A stretch of 64,000 bases of DNA from Henricia sp. BOLD:AAB3569 (lineage: Eukaryota > Echinodermata > Asteroidea > Spinulosida > Echinasteridae): NCBI GenBank assembly GCA_037783545.1, contig JBBELK010000517.1, positions 558,001-622,000 of the forward strand. Reading direction: 5' to 3'. The notes beneath the pieces are model-generated. The model was not told the DNA's origin and searched no databases. It saw only the letters and a program-made list of their open reading frames with translations. Positions within the stretch are counted from its first letter, which is position 1. Each line of letters starts with the position of its first letter. Of this stretch, positions 33,441 to 45,800 are shown in pieces. The translations under genes were made by a program, and so were the position numbers.

Positions 33441-33764
33441 ATACAACATACACATAGCATAACTGATCAAAAAGCGCACATATGTGCCTTTACTCAAGCA
33501 TTATGACAAGTAATCCAATCTACACAATATTAAACATCTATACAAACAAGAAAGCTGCCACACATGTTTTACTGTTGTTAGAACCGAAGCTGACGTCACT
33601 GAACCACTACGCTGGGATTCTGGATTTGGTCCAAGTATTAACGCCCTCGGTGGTGCACCCAGGAATGAAGGGTGGGTAGGGCCTGCCATGTTGGTTATAT
33701 TGGGGTGGTCGTACATCACACAATGGCAGTCCAGTGTGCACAGGGTTAAAAAACAGCCGTTGTC

Positions 33765-33810
33765 TCAGAAAATGGTCTTTCCTTTCTTGCTTTTCTTGGG
33801 ATCTAATGTT
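33765..33810 (-). CDS. SEPT7: Septin-7 terminal coding exon (46 bp)
   Basis: Found by looking for the conserved C-terminus. After TTTCTTTGCAG the first base completes the Lys codon left open by the previous exon. The exon then reads [14 protein letters not shown] and a TGA stop. Vertebrate SEPT7 ends with a very similar basic tail after a Ser-Ser pair. The 3' UTR lies to the left; I could not fix a poly(A) site. Confidence 0.85.
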
Positions 33811-36800
33811 CTGCAAAGAAAGAAACAAAACAACAGTCGTGCGATTTAATAAAGTAAATGACATACTAATGTTCAAATCTTATTTTTTATTTTGTTTAAC
33901 TCAGGCCTGGGTCACACAGGAAGAAACAAAACAGTCGTGCGATTTAATAAAGTAAATGACAAACTAATGTTCAAATTTGTATTTTTTATTTTTTTTAACT
34001 CAGGCCTGGGTCATACAGGAAAATATTTTTGTAATTACTCGATTGTGTAATGCGTACATCGACATTGCAACTGGAAGCAACTCAACGGATCAGTTGCAAC
34101 TACGCGTACATCGACGCAACTGACCGCAACTGGGTACAACTAGTTGCCAGAAAGTAGAACATGAGCAACTCGCGGAAACTGGGATTTTTCTAGTTGCCAG
34201 GAGTTGCAAGTACGCTCACATCGACCTTTTTGAGCAACTGATCAGTTGCTCTCAGTTGCCGCGAGTTGCTTCAAGTTGCAATGTCGATGTACGCTAGACT
34301 TAATATTTGCAACGACGACCGGGGTCACATGACATACTTATTGAAATCAGATTGTAATCGTATTGAAATAAAGTGGCCTTTCCCATCTTACATAAAGACA
34401 AAAGAAGTCTAAACTGACAGGGTTCTCCACTAGCCATTTTGTCCAGGCGCACTGTCTGGACAAAATCAGAGGTGCCGTCAGCACCTGGACGAAAAAGTGC
34501 CGCCCAGGATAAAAATAATATATTTTACCCTCTAAAACCACTTCAGAAGTACGGTGTACGGTCGCCAACAACGATTCGCTAGCCACGCCACTGGCATCAT
34601 TATCGTTTACCTTAACACCACGCATACATGTATCTATTAGTAGAGGAACAATCCTATTGTTCCGTGACACTTTTACGGGGACAAAGGTTTGAGAGTGGTT
34701 TTGGGTTGCCCGAGGGTTAATGAACAAATCTAGCTATTTTTTGTAGGGGTCAAAACTAGGGTAAATGGGGGTCAAATTTCCAAAATGCCCCAATCTTAAT
34801 AAAATGCATATCAAATTACTCGTCTTGTCATACTGAATCCAAAAATATATAGTTTGACCTATCTCTGACCTCTCGTTAGGTCACTGTGACCGGAAATGTG
34901 GAAAGGTCAATGCACTTTTTGCCAAAAGTCCAAATTTACCAATACTTAAAGATTGCCCGATTTGAATGAATTGTGTGTCTAATCCTTTGTTGTTTGACAT
35001 GACAAATTCAACTGAAAACTTTTAAAAACCAAAATGGCAGTCTTGTACATTTTTTAACCAAAAAATCACCAGTATAGGTCAAGCAACATAAATGTACATG
35101 TTTCTAGTAAGTATATAGGGCGCTTTCACATGGAGTCAAATGGTTACGGGTCACTATACTGCTTGTCCTCCAGATCGGGAGAGAACAACCCAAAACCACT
35201 CTCAAACCTTTGTCCCCGTGAAAGTGTTCTTCTACTATATTAATTGCATCGGCAACCCAATCTGTAGCCAATCTTGGTCATGACAGCTGCATGCATCAGT
35301 TTTGAACAGTGCCCTCATGTGGCAAACAGAGATTCACTGGGTTGGTCAGTGTGCCTCGCACGAGGGCGCTGCTCAGCATGCCCGGACAAAATGCGACTAC
35401 TGGAGAACCCCAAGTATCGTATTTCATGTGTGTCAAGTTTATTTTTGAAACAGCACACTTTGACAGGAATGGATTACTGGTTTAGTGACAACAGGATTTT
35501 GCCGAGTTTGGGATTCTGCTGTAGAATATGCAAAAGCATTCTTGATATTTCCAGTTTGACCTACTTTGAGGATTCGAGTCGGAGACGTTGATTCTCTTCA
35601 AAGATCTGCCTTTCCTTCTCAAACTGTCGCCGCTTGTCTTCTAAGTCCCTCCTCTGTTGATCCAGACTTTTGTTCATTTGTTCAAGTCGGTGATGAAGCT
35701 GACGAGGATGCAAAGAAAAAATGTGACAAATTTTCACACAAGTGGGAAACGTTTTCACACGTGTGGGGAAGGAGACCTTAATAATAATAATAATAATAAC
35801 GGTTTTTATATAGCGCTTCACACTGGCGTCCCGAAGCGCTTGACAAGAATCTTTTTTACATTTGTAGTATAGGCCTACAATGAACTAGAGAAAGAAATTA
35901 TACAACAATTAGACAAATAGATGTGTCTTGAGCAATGTTTTAAATTCTGATTGGGTTTGCACATCCCAGATGTGTTGTGGTAAAGAGTTCCAGAGCGCAG
36001 GGGCTGAAAACGAAAAGGAGCGATGACCATAAAACTTAGTGCGAGTGACTGGTTGCTTGAGTTGAGTTAAAGAACTAGAGCGAAGTGTGCGGCGAGGTTG
36101 ATAAACTTGGATGAGGTCCTGGATGTATGGGGGTGTGGATCCTTTGAGGCATTTGTAAGTGAGAAGGAGAGTTTTGAACTGGATGCGTTTGGACACGGGG
36201 AGCCAGTGTAGTGAGCGGAGGATTGGTGTGATATGTTCTCGGGGCGATGATCGTGTGACTAGTCTGGCAGCAGAATTCTGAATGCGTTGAAGTTTCGAGA
36301 TGTGTGATTCGGGAAGGTTGAGGAGCAAGCTGTTGCAGCAGTCAAGACGACATGAAACAAATGCATGAACCAGCCTTTCTTAATACTGGATTGGTCTATA
36401 GCCAGATAATTCAGGGTGTGTTTGGATTACTGGCTATAGCAGGAAATAATGCACCAGTCTATGGGAGACGTGGTGGTCTAGTGGATAGCGTGTAGGACCT
36501 TTGGTAGAGAGGTCCAAGGTTCGAAACCTGGCCATTGCACCGCGTAGTGTCCTTGGATAAGACACTTCACTCCTTGTTGTCTCTCTCCACCCAGGTGTAT
36601 AAAAGGGTACCAACAAATACGGTTGGGGAAACCGAACTAGTGGCAGGGGTAGACCTGTGATGGACTGGCATCCTATCCAGGAGGAATACATGTAGCATTA
36701 CTCCTAGTCACTCCATGCCACGGAAACCGGGGAAGAGTACCGGCCGTATTAGCCAATATTAGGTCGTAAACGACTTCTACTATTACTATGGGACATAATC

Positions 36801-39800
36801 CAGATTTGCACACTTAGCAACAGCAAAGGCATGCCTGAACACTGCTTTGTTCCCCCGGAGAAGGGCGACTTCTGTTCTCCAGGTCATCCAGCTCCATGGG
36901 CAGTGACAAAAACATGGACTTCAGATTTCCCTATAAAAAAATGTCCCGTGCTGTTAGGTCTGATGATTTTGTGAAATGGCCTGGGGAATTGCCCCCTCAA
37001 GATCGCCAGACCCAACACCGCTGGTCTTATTTTTTTGTGGGGACATCTGAAGTCCAAGGGTTCTGTCACTCCCCCTTGACTTGGATGACCTGGAGAGATG
37101 AATAAGAACCAAAGTCACCCTTCTTTAAGGCAGAACAGAGCAGTGGTCAGGTGTTACGCTAAGCATTCAAATCTGTGTACAGAAAAAAAAGGTCATGTGG
37201 AGGACTTGGGGGCTAGCTAAACTTTCCAAAAAACTGATAGCAAAGAAAGGACATGTCAAAAAGACCTCTCATGCTCCTTGATCCTGATTTGCATCTTCCA
37301 TTTTCTGGCGCAAATGGAAGATGTTTATAAAACGAACCCCTGTTCATTCAGGTGTGAAATGCATAACAATATAATGATGTCAATATGCATGAGCAAATAT
37401 TCTAAAAAATAATACAGAATTCATTTTAATATCAACATTTTTCTGAGTGTCTACTTTTTTGATACACCCTGTAGTTCGGACAGCCAACCTATACCCAACA
37501 ACCTGCTTTCCAGTCTGGTTTTCTACCTCCTTCGAGTCCTCCAGCTTCTTCTTCTTCTCCTTGACCTTCATCTCAAACACCTGCTCCAGCTCGTTCAAAT
37601 TAAAGACCGGTCTTCGTGGACGCTGCGTTAGCAGGCTAAGCCTATAGACTGGTCTTAGACTGCATATTGCGATCCGTCCCCTGTACCCAACACCCCGCCA
37701 TCTTGTCTGGTTGCCTACTCCTTCTCCGAGTCCTCCAGTTTCTTCTTCTTCTTCTTCTCCTTGACCTTCATCTCAAACACCTGCTCCATCTTGTTCAAAT
37801 TATAGACCGGTCTTAGTGGACACCGCGTTAGCCGGCTAAGCCTATAGACCAGTCTCAGACCTTATATTGCAATCCGCCCCCTGTACCCAACACCCCGCCA
37901 TCTTGTCTGGTTGCCTACCTCCTTCTCCGAGTCCTCCAGTTTCTTCTTCTCCTCCTTGACCTTCATCTCAAACACCTGCTCCATCAAATTATAGACCGGT
38001 CTTAGTGGACACCGCATTAGCCGGCTAAGCCTATAGACTAGTCTCAGACCGCATATTGCAATCCGCCCCCCTGTACCCAACACCCCGCCATCTTGTCTGG
38101 TTGCCTACCTCCTTCTCTGAGTCCTCCAGTTTCTTCTTCTTCTCCTTGACCTTCATCTCAAACACCTGCTCCATCTCGTTCTCCATTTTCTTCATCTTCA
38201 TTTCGTGTTCTTGTTTCTCGTCTTCAAACTGTGCCAAGGGGTTCTTGGATGCAATCCTGTACACGTACACGCAGACAAAGTTAGAACAAAAATATCTCAA
38301 ATTAGACTCCCGTTTCCTTTGACAAGATTTAAGTTTCCGTTTTTTCGGCCCAAGAAAGACTGCATTCTTTTTTTGGGTGTAATAGACCAATCCATGCATT
38401 AATGGCCCACTCATGGTGATCCATGTGGTCTTTGGTGACCCAAACAATGGCCCGTATTCTGGAATGCGTGATGACGCTCGAACTAAATGATTTGGGGGGA
38501 AATGGCCATAGCAGACGGTGAAAAATGAGGGGAATAATTACGTCCGTACGTGGGGAAAAGTCGCGCACGTGGAGCGCGGGCATGTTGATTTTCATTAAAA
38601 GTAAATATTTGGAAGGCGTGCGAGCGTAGCGCATTTTTTGTTCGAACATATTGCGCGATGATCGCGGGCCACTTGACAGCGCCCTCACGCCTTCAATTTC
38701 TAATTAGCACCGACAGTCTCGTTTCAGATGCTGAGCCATTGAATTACATCACGCGTCTTTTCATTTGCAAATTTTATCACCGGGAAAAAACCCCCAAAAC
38801 CACCAAAGCCCTCATTTTCGATGAGACTGAAATTCCTTAATTATCTAAGGATTGTCCGCACATTAAAGTTGCTAGATGTGTTCTATGTGGGCGGAGCTTA
38901 CTGGATTGGTCTATTATTGGCGTGTTTGGTTTAATATAAAATTTGGCTTCTCAGTCTTCAATTGGAATTATGCTTTCTGCAATGTGCTGCTGCGCTTTGT
39001 GTAACTGATTATTCGGGGGCATATTGTATGCTAAATAAAGCAAATAAGCATATATCTACAGTGAACTCTCGTCAGAGCACTCTTCGTGGGATAGAACTAA
39101 TGCTGGCTTTATATCTGCAATGATCCACACTATACACAATATTCCAGAATTTGGGGGGAAAAAATAGTTTTTATTAGAAGTAATTTTATGCCAGAGGGCA
39201 CTCTGATGAGAGTTTACTGTATCCATGTTTTGCTTCCCAACATGGCAGATTACACATAAAAGGTAGAAGTTAAATTAATTCAGAAAATAAATGTGACCCG
39301 TTCTGGTGAAATGAATCAGATAACGTGCATAACGTGCAGTTTTTGCGGCAGAGTTTCTGCAACCAGTTAACGTGAACGTTCAAGGCGGTACCCATGTGTT
39401 GCCCAGAATTTCAACTGGACTTTTGCAATTTAATGAGCATGGACCCAGCGCTGATAAAAATCAGCAGTACGGCCGTGAAAACTTGGCCCAGACTGTGATA
39501 TTCATGTTGCCAAAATGAGGCAAAAATCAGTGTCCCCTCTTGCAATCTCATTGGAATTGTGGAAATCTCTTTAAAAAAAATCGATGTTTTGCTTTTAATA
39601 TACATTGCAGCGCAACAAAGGAAAGAACAAAACATATTAGTTTATCTTCAGTGAAATCTTGTTGTGGAAAACCTGAAGGAAATAAAGCATGTGTGTCATT
39701 CTGTCAGTCCGTATGAGATTCACGATAAAATGTTAATGTACCCTGTAATGAACTGGAAGAAGTTACCAAGAAGTGTAGAAATATAATCACAGTGAGAAGC

Positions 39801-42800
39801 AGTATTGTTATATTGACAAGGTTAAATCGTAAGTAGTTAGTGGTAAACAGCATAGCAGACAGAAATTTGATTGGTTATAGCAATTCAGAAGTGACCTTTT
39901 TGAACAGTTTATTAGCATTCTTGGGTACGAGTCCAACTTTTTGTCAGAGTCGAACCACTGCACTTGAAGCAAAAGTTTAGGCCTATCAAAGTTAATTGCA
40001 GGGTTTCTATCATTTTATTTTTAAAATCAAAGTTCCCCGATGTTTCCCTTATTTTTTCGTGATGAATTTTCAGGATAGTTTTATTCTCCATATTTTCATT
40101 TTGGCCGTCAATCATCCAGTGAAGCAAGTGGGTACGAAACAAGAGGCAAAAAACATTTACAGAAAAACCACTTTCTATTTTGGGACAATCAAATTTCTTG
40201 ACTTCTCCTGGTTTATCTCAAATTCTCCGACTTTTTAAAACAAAGTTCCCTGATGTTTCCCTTATTTTTTCGTGATGAATTTTCAGGATAATTTTATTCT
40301 CCATATTTTCATTTTGGCCGTCAATCATCCAGTGAAGCAAGTGGGTACGAAACAAGAGGCAAAAAACATTTATAGACTAACCACTTTCTATTTTGGGACT
40401 ATCAAATTTCTTGACTTCTCCCTGGTTTATTTCAAATTCTCTGACTTTTCCCCGGCCAACTTAAAAAAGGAAAACTAATTTTCCAGGTTTTTCCCCCCAG
40501 ATTTCCACTACGGCTGGGAACCGTGAAATGCTTATTTGTTCCACAACATATTGTCCTACATAGAAAGAAATAGTGGAATCCAGATACGTTAAATTTGTTA
40601 CGAACCCACAACTGCTAGATACAAGGTCCGAGTTTGGTATACTAGACAACTTGGTTATAGTAGTCAGTAATGGTTACTTGTAGCATTAGTAGTGATGCAA
40701 TGAGCAAAAGAAAAAACAAAATGTAAATAAATAAAAAATAAAATAAAATAAAATACCCATAGGTAACATGTACATGTGTCAAAAAACATATACTTTTTAT
40801 CCTAAATAACTTTGTCATTTGCCAGCGGTAGGTGCCTCCTACCGTCTTCAGTCTGTAAGGACACGTACATCATTCGGCGATAGATCCTTCATTGCGGCTG
40901 CACCCAGGTTGTGGAATGAACTTCCTATGTCAATCAAGTGTGCTGGTTCTGTACAGAGTTTTAAATCACTTATAAAGACTTACCTTTTTACTGTGTAATT
41001 TAGATTGGATAGGTATGTGCAATGTTTTATAGATTTGCTTTTTAATTATTGTAAAACGCATTGGGATGTCAGTAGACATGGAATGCGCTGTATAAGAATC
41101 GACTATTATTAAAATATCAGATCATGTAAACAAATTTTATTGAGTGACTCGCATCAGCTTTGTCTGAGAGGGTGAGATTTAAAAGCCATTGGAAAAAGAA
41201 AAGAAAAAAAATCAATTTTAGAATGAGCCACTTTCGACTGACGTCCTTTAATGTCAAGAAAATTAAGAGGTCCTTTGCATTTCCTGATGAGTAGCAAAAA
41301 AACAATAAGGTGGTGTGCAATGACAATAGGAGTGATACTGTATTCTTTCAGAAGCTTTCGGCTGCAGCACGCGCTTTCCATCCACCACGTCTCCAGCGAC
41401 GTATCAACATTGGAGGAGGCCAAGTAGAAAGTGGCAGATTCTGAAACCGATTTTTTTATTTTTTTAAGGCTTTTTGTCAGGCCTTGTTTACATGATGTGA
41501 AATTTCGGTTTAAATCCGTTGGCAAATGAGAAGGTTTTTTTAGGTTAATTTATTTGACATACATGTAGTATATACATATTATATTATCAAGAGAATCACT
41601 GCTGTACGTTTACTTTCATCGAGTGTTGGTTAATTGCAATGAAAATGAAAGCTTTGCTTGATTATAAAAATAATTAATCTTTGTCAGCATTCAGATCAGA
41701 AGTGGCTTGCCCAAACAATGCCCTTTTGTTAGTACAAATAAAAACAGTGGAAAGTTGGGTAAATAAACTTTACTCAGGTGGAAGCAAGTGTCCTGAATCA
41801 GTTCTATAGAAAGCACACTGCTGAGTGGAAAGGTGCCAGACTATGTGTGCGTTACAATAATAGGCCACATTCTATTCTTTTAGAATTACACACAAGTCTA
41901 TGGAAAATGATCAATCCATCTACCTGTAGTTTCTTTCATGAGACCCCAATACATCATTTGCAGTGACCTGAAATTTTACTTCACGAGTTGACAAGAAAAA
42001 CCCAACTAAACTGTTGATAGCAATGTAAGAAACACCACATAAATTGTTTCCCATGCAAAATGGTACCTTTATTAAAGAAATTGCCAAATGAAGGTGTTTT
42101 TTTTAAATTTGTCTGCAGACAACATTTTTACCATTCGATACAAATGTGGACAACTGTCCATGAGATTGTGAAATCTGGATGCAGTGAAAAGGAATGTGTA
42201 AATTATCACATGCTGAAACTCTTGCATAAAGTGTTCTAGCTTCGGAATTGCTGGGTAATTTCTGGAATCGACAAACTATCACTGGAATTCGAGTCTAGAC
42301 CAAAGGGAATCGATTCTTACTGGGAATCAATTCCTCAAAAATCTGGGATCGCAATTCCGATTCCCAAAGTAGAATCAATTCTTCTCGACTCCGGCGTGAA
42401 ATCGCCCAAGCCTCCTTGATAGAACTGGAGACATTAGATAGAAATGGAAAAATGTATTGCTTCCACGCGAGTAAGGTCTATAGAGTCTAGGCATGATCAC
42501 ATAGAACAAAAAACACTCCTCACCTCTGCTCGCCGGCCATCGCACTGCAACAAAAACAAAGCAGCATGCAATTTACATGGATACCAGTCACATATTCAAC
42601 CAATCACCTTATGCCCAGTGTTGGGCGTTTGGCAAGAGCACTAGCATGACTTATGGGGCCGTCCAAAGCTGTCAACACTTTCACGGGTCTACAGAGCGTA
42701 GGAAAGGGGAGGGCGGTCGAGGGCTGCGTAGGACTTTACATGCACTGTGAAATGTTGACATTTCACGGTATTGATAAGTAGTATTTCGGGGGAGGAAGGG

Positions 42801-45800
42801 GGTCCTGAGAAATACTACGCTCTGTAGAACTGTGAGAATGTTGACAACCTAAAGCCTAGCGTACATCGACATGCATAGTTCCGAGTTTGCCTAGTTAGCC
42901 CCGCCCACGTGGATATTGTTGCTATGGCTCACACGCTATCGTCAAAATGGAGACACGCAACGCACAAAGCAATGGGACTTTCAACGGAAAGCACAGATTC
43001 ATTGGAGAAAACTCAAAGGCATTCATGTTTCAGGGTCGACAGTTATCTTAGAACACACTGAGCAAAGGGCCAGTAATACAGGGATGTCATATCATGACAT
43101 ACGTGCTTTCGTACCTTTGAACAACGAAACGACCGGCCCTGAAACCAAAAATTCACCCAGATCGTCGCATACAACACTGTACAATTTGTATGGGGCTGGC
43201 AGAACATATCGCGTGATCATGTTGTTGTGAGACAGTGCACTTTGACCTATGTCGGTGATATCTGCTAGCTCTGTTGCAACTGGAAGCAACTCGTGGCAAC
43301 TGGTGTTTTCGGCAACTGGAAGCAACTCGCGGCAACTGGGAGCAACTGATCAGTTGCTCAAAATGGTCGATGTGCGTGTACTTGCAACTACTGGCAACTG
43401 GAAAAATCCCAGTTGCCGCGAGTTGCTCATGTTCTACTTTCTGGCAACTAGCTGTACCCAGTTACGGTCAGTTGCGTCGATGTACGCATAGTTGCAACCA
43501 GTTGAACGTGTGTGTCTGAATACGTGCGCGCACATTGACAGTAACTGCAAGCAACAGTTGCTTCCAGTTGCAAGGTCATATACTCTAGGCTTTACAGAGT
43601 TGCCGTGTCGATGTGCGCGCTCTGAAAACTGGATGTTCTCTGATCAATTGCTGTCGATGAACGCGCTACGCACACATCGACAGCAACTGATCAGTTAAGT
43701 TGCTTCCAGTTGCAATGTCAATGTACGCTAGGCATAAAAGGTGCAGGGTATCACTTGCAGATGTTTTTCAACCAAGTCCCGGAACAAATAGGTTGGCTAC
43801 ATGTAAAGGGAAGTCACAGTGCTGCCTAACACAAATTGGGAACAGGATAAAGATGGTGGCATGCACATGTACACTGTATCACAAAAAAACACATTTTAAA
43901 CTGGTAACTAATGGTAATGCAATGCAGGTACTCAGCAGCATGCATACATGCATGCATTATGATGAGTGCAAACTGTGTGATAGGCTGTGCATGAAATCTG
44001 CGTCTTGAAATTATGCACAAGTCTATGGAAACTGAGCAAGCCATCTACCTAACGTCTACCATTGACTCATGTGTACTTTCAATACATAGCCAGATAATTT
44101 ACTATTTCGACCTCATTCCTACTTGTTTCCAAATTTATGCACAGCATGTTGTGTGTGCACAGCATCGGTAATATTTTGATTAAATTCTTCAATAATGTCA
44201 AAGTGTTGTCCCTTCCTTTAAGCTCCATAGAAGCAGTTGGTCGTTGGAAATTCATGCATATTTGTATTTGCATAAGTACATCAACATATTCATGCATACT
44301 CACGTTTTTAAATCTGTCTTCAATTGCCGTTAACATTTCTAACAAATATTTCTTACAAAAATACCACTTTAGGTCGAATAACTTTATAGGGTACTTGTAT
44401 TTGGTACCATTGCTCTGATCACCGAGTAAGATTTTCTGTAATATAACTTTTCAAGTGGGATTTTGTGTTACTGCAAATGACACACTGGCCCTTTAACCCA
44501 TCAGCTCTCCAATATGCTGTAATGTAATGCAGTTTTGTGTGCTTTCAGTCTTGCCAAGTGGGTAAAAAAAATTCACAATCTTAGTCAACACCGTATAAAA
44601 AGCCCAAATTTCTGAATATCAGACTCACTTAGATGCCTTTTTACTGTCGCCACCCGTGACTGCCGTCAGTTTACGACACCTGTAGTTCTCATAGTGCACG
44701 TTGTTTGTGACGTCCTTTAAGTCCTGCATGTGCGTCCGGATCAGCATGTTGCGAAGCGGAATGAAATCACAATGCTCAAGGTTTTCAACTGAATTGGGAG
44801 AAAATATAACTTGCATTGAATATTCATTATTAAAGCAAAACCTTAAGTGAATAAATTAATCTGAAGTTAAACATGGTAACTTTATTGCTATACTTTCAAA
44901 AAGAAATTAGTTTTGGCTTGGGTTTAGGGGTTTCTGCCTTAAAGGCCCTATAGATGTATAATTTGTAAGATAAAACCTTTTACAGATTCTTGGAATAAGA
45001 GTGTAACATATCTAAGGAAGAATGTTGGTAAACTAGCCTGAAGAAATCTTAGCTACTTGGATGCATCAATGCTTCAGAAAACCTTGAAAATCTATATGTG
45101 TCCGTTTTCAATACTAGAGAGACCTTTTCCTCCAGGATTATATCTCTGTACAATGTCATTCATCTTCTCTCAAAACAAAAGAAATATCTTAAGATAGATC
45201 TAAGTAGATAACTTCAGCTAAAGAACTGCAACGAATAGTGCCACAACATACCTTCCTGAAACCCCCGTGTGCAAATTTCCAATATACCGTATGTAACAAG
45301 GACACCAAAAAATGTGTCAAAGTATGTGTCCTATGTTACATACATTAAATAGGAAATTTGTACACAGGGTTTTTAGAAAGGTATGTTGTTGCACTATTTG
45401 TTGCTTAAGTTATCTCCTTAGATCTGTCTTAAGATATTTCTTTTGTTTTGAGAGAAGATAACTGGCTTTGCACAGAGTTATGATCCTGGTGAAAAAGTCT
45501 CTCGTATTGAAAACTGACTTATATGGATTTTGTGTATAAGTAAATGGTTAAAAACCACCTTCGGTTGTCAATTTCCAGCATGAAATACCATTTTAGACGG
45601 AAATATATTTATGTGGTGTTTGTTACCATTGCTATGTTGTCAACTCATGAAAAACAAAATTGGGTCATTACAAATGATACAATGGGCCTTTAAGCTCAGC
45701 TGGTAGAGCATCTGCCCGGTGAGTCAGTGGTCTCGGGTTCAAATCTGGATAAGGCTTATAAGACTTTTCTCTCATCCTAATTCATTTCATTTCAATGGTG

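Noticed and set aside
37862-38083. Septin-like minus frame read as a separate gene
   Set aside because: It is one unit of the tandem array derived from the neighbouring SEPT7 exon; no independent start or acceptor.
41154-41525. Possible extra SEPT7 exon (123-codon minus frame after a CAG acceptor-like site)
   Set aside because: The translated sequence does not resemble any septin, no donor in a sensible place was seen, and exons on both sides already join in frame.
45686-45757. Candidate functional tRNA gene
   Set aside because: A and B boxes are good but the acceptor and anticodon stems cannot be paired; it looks like a SINE head.
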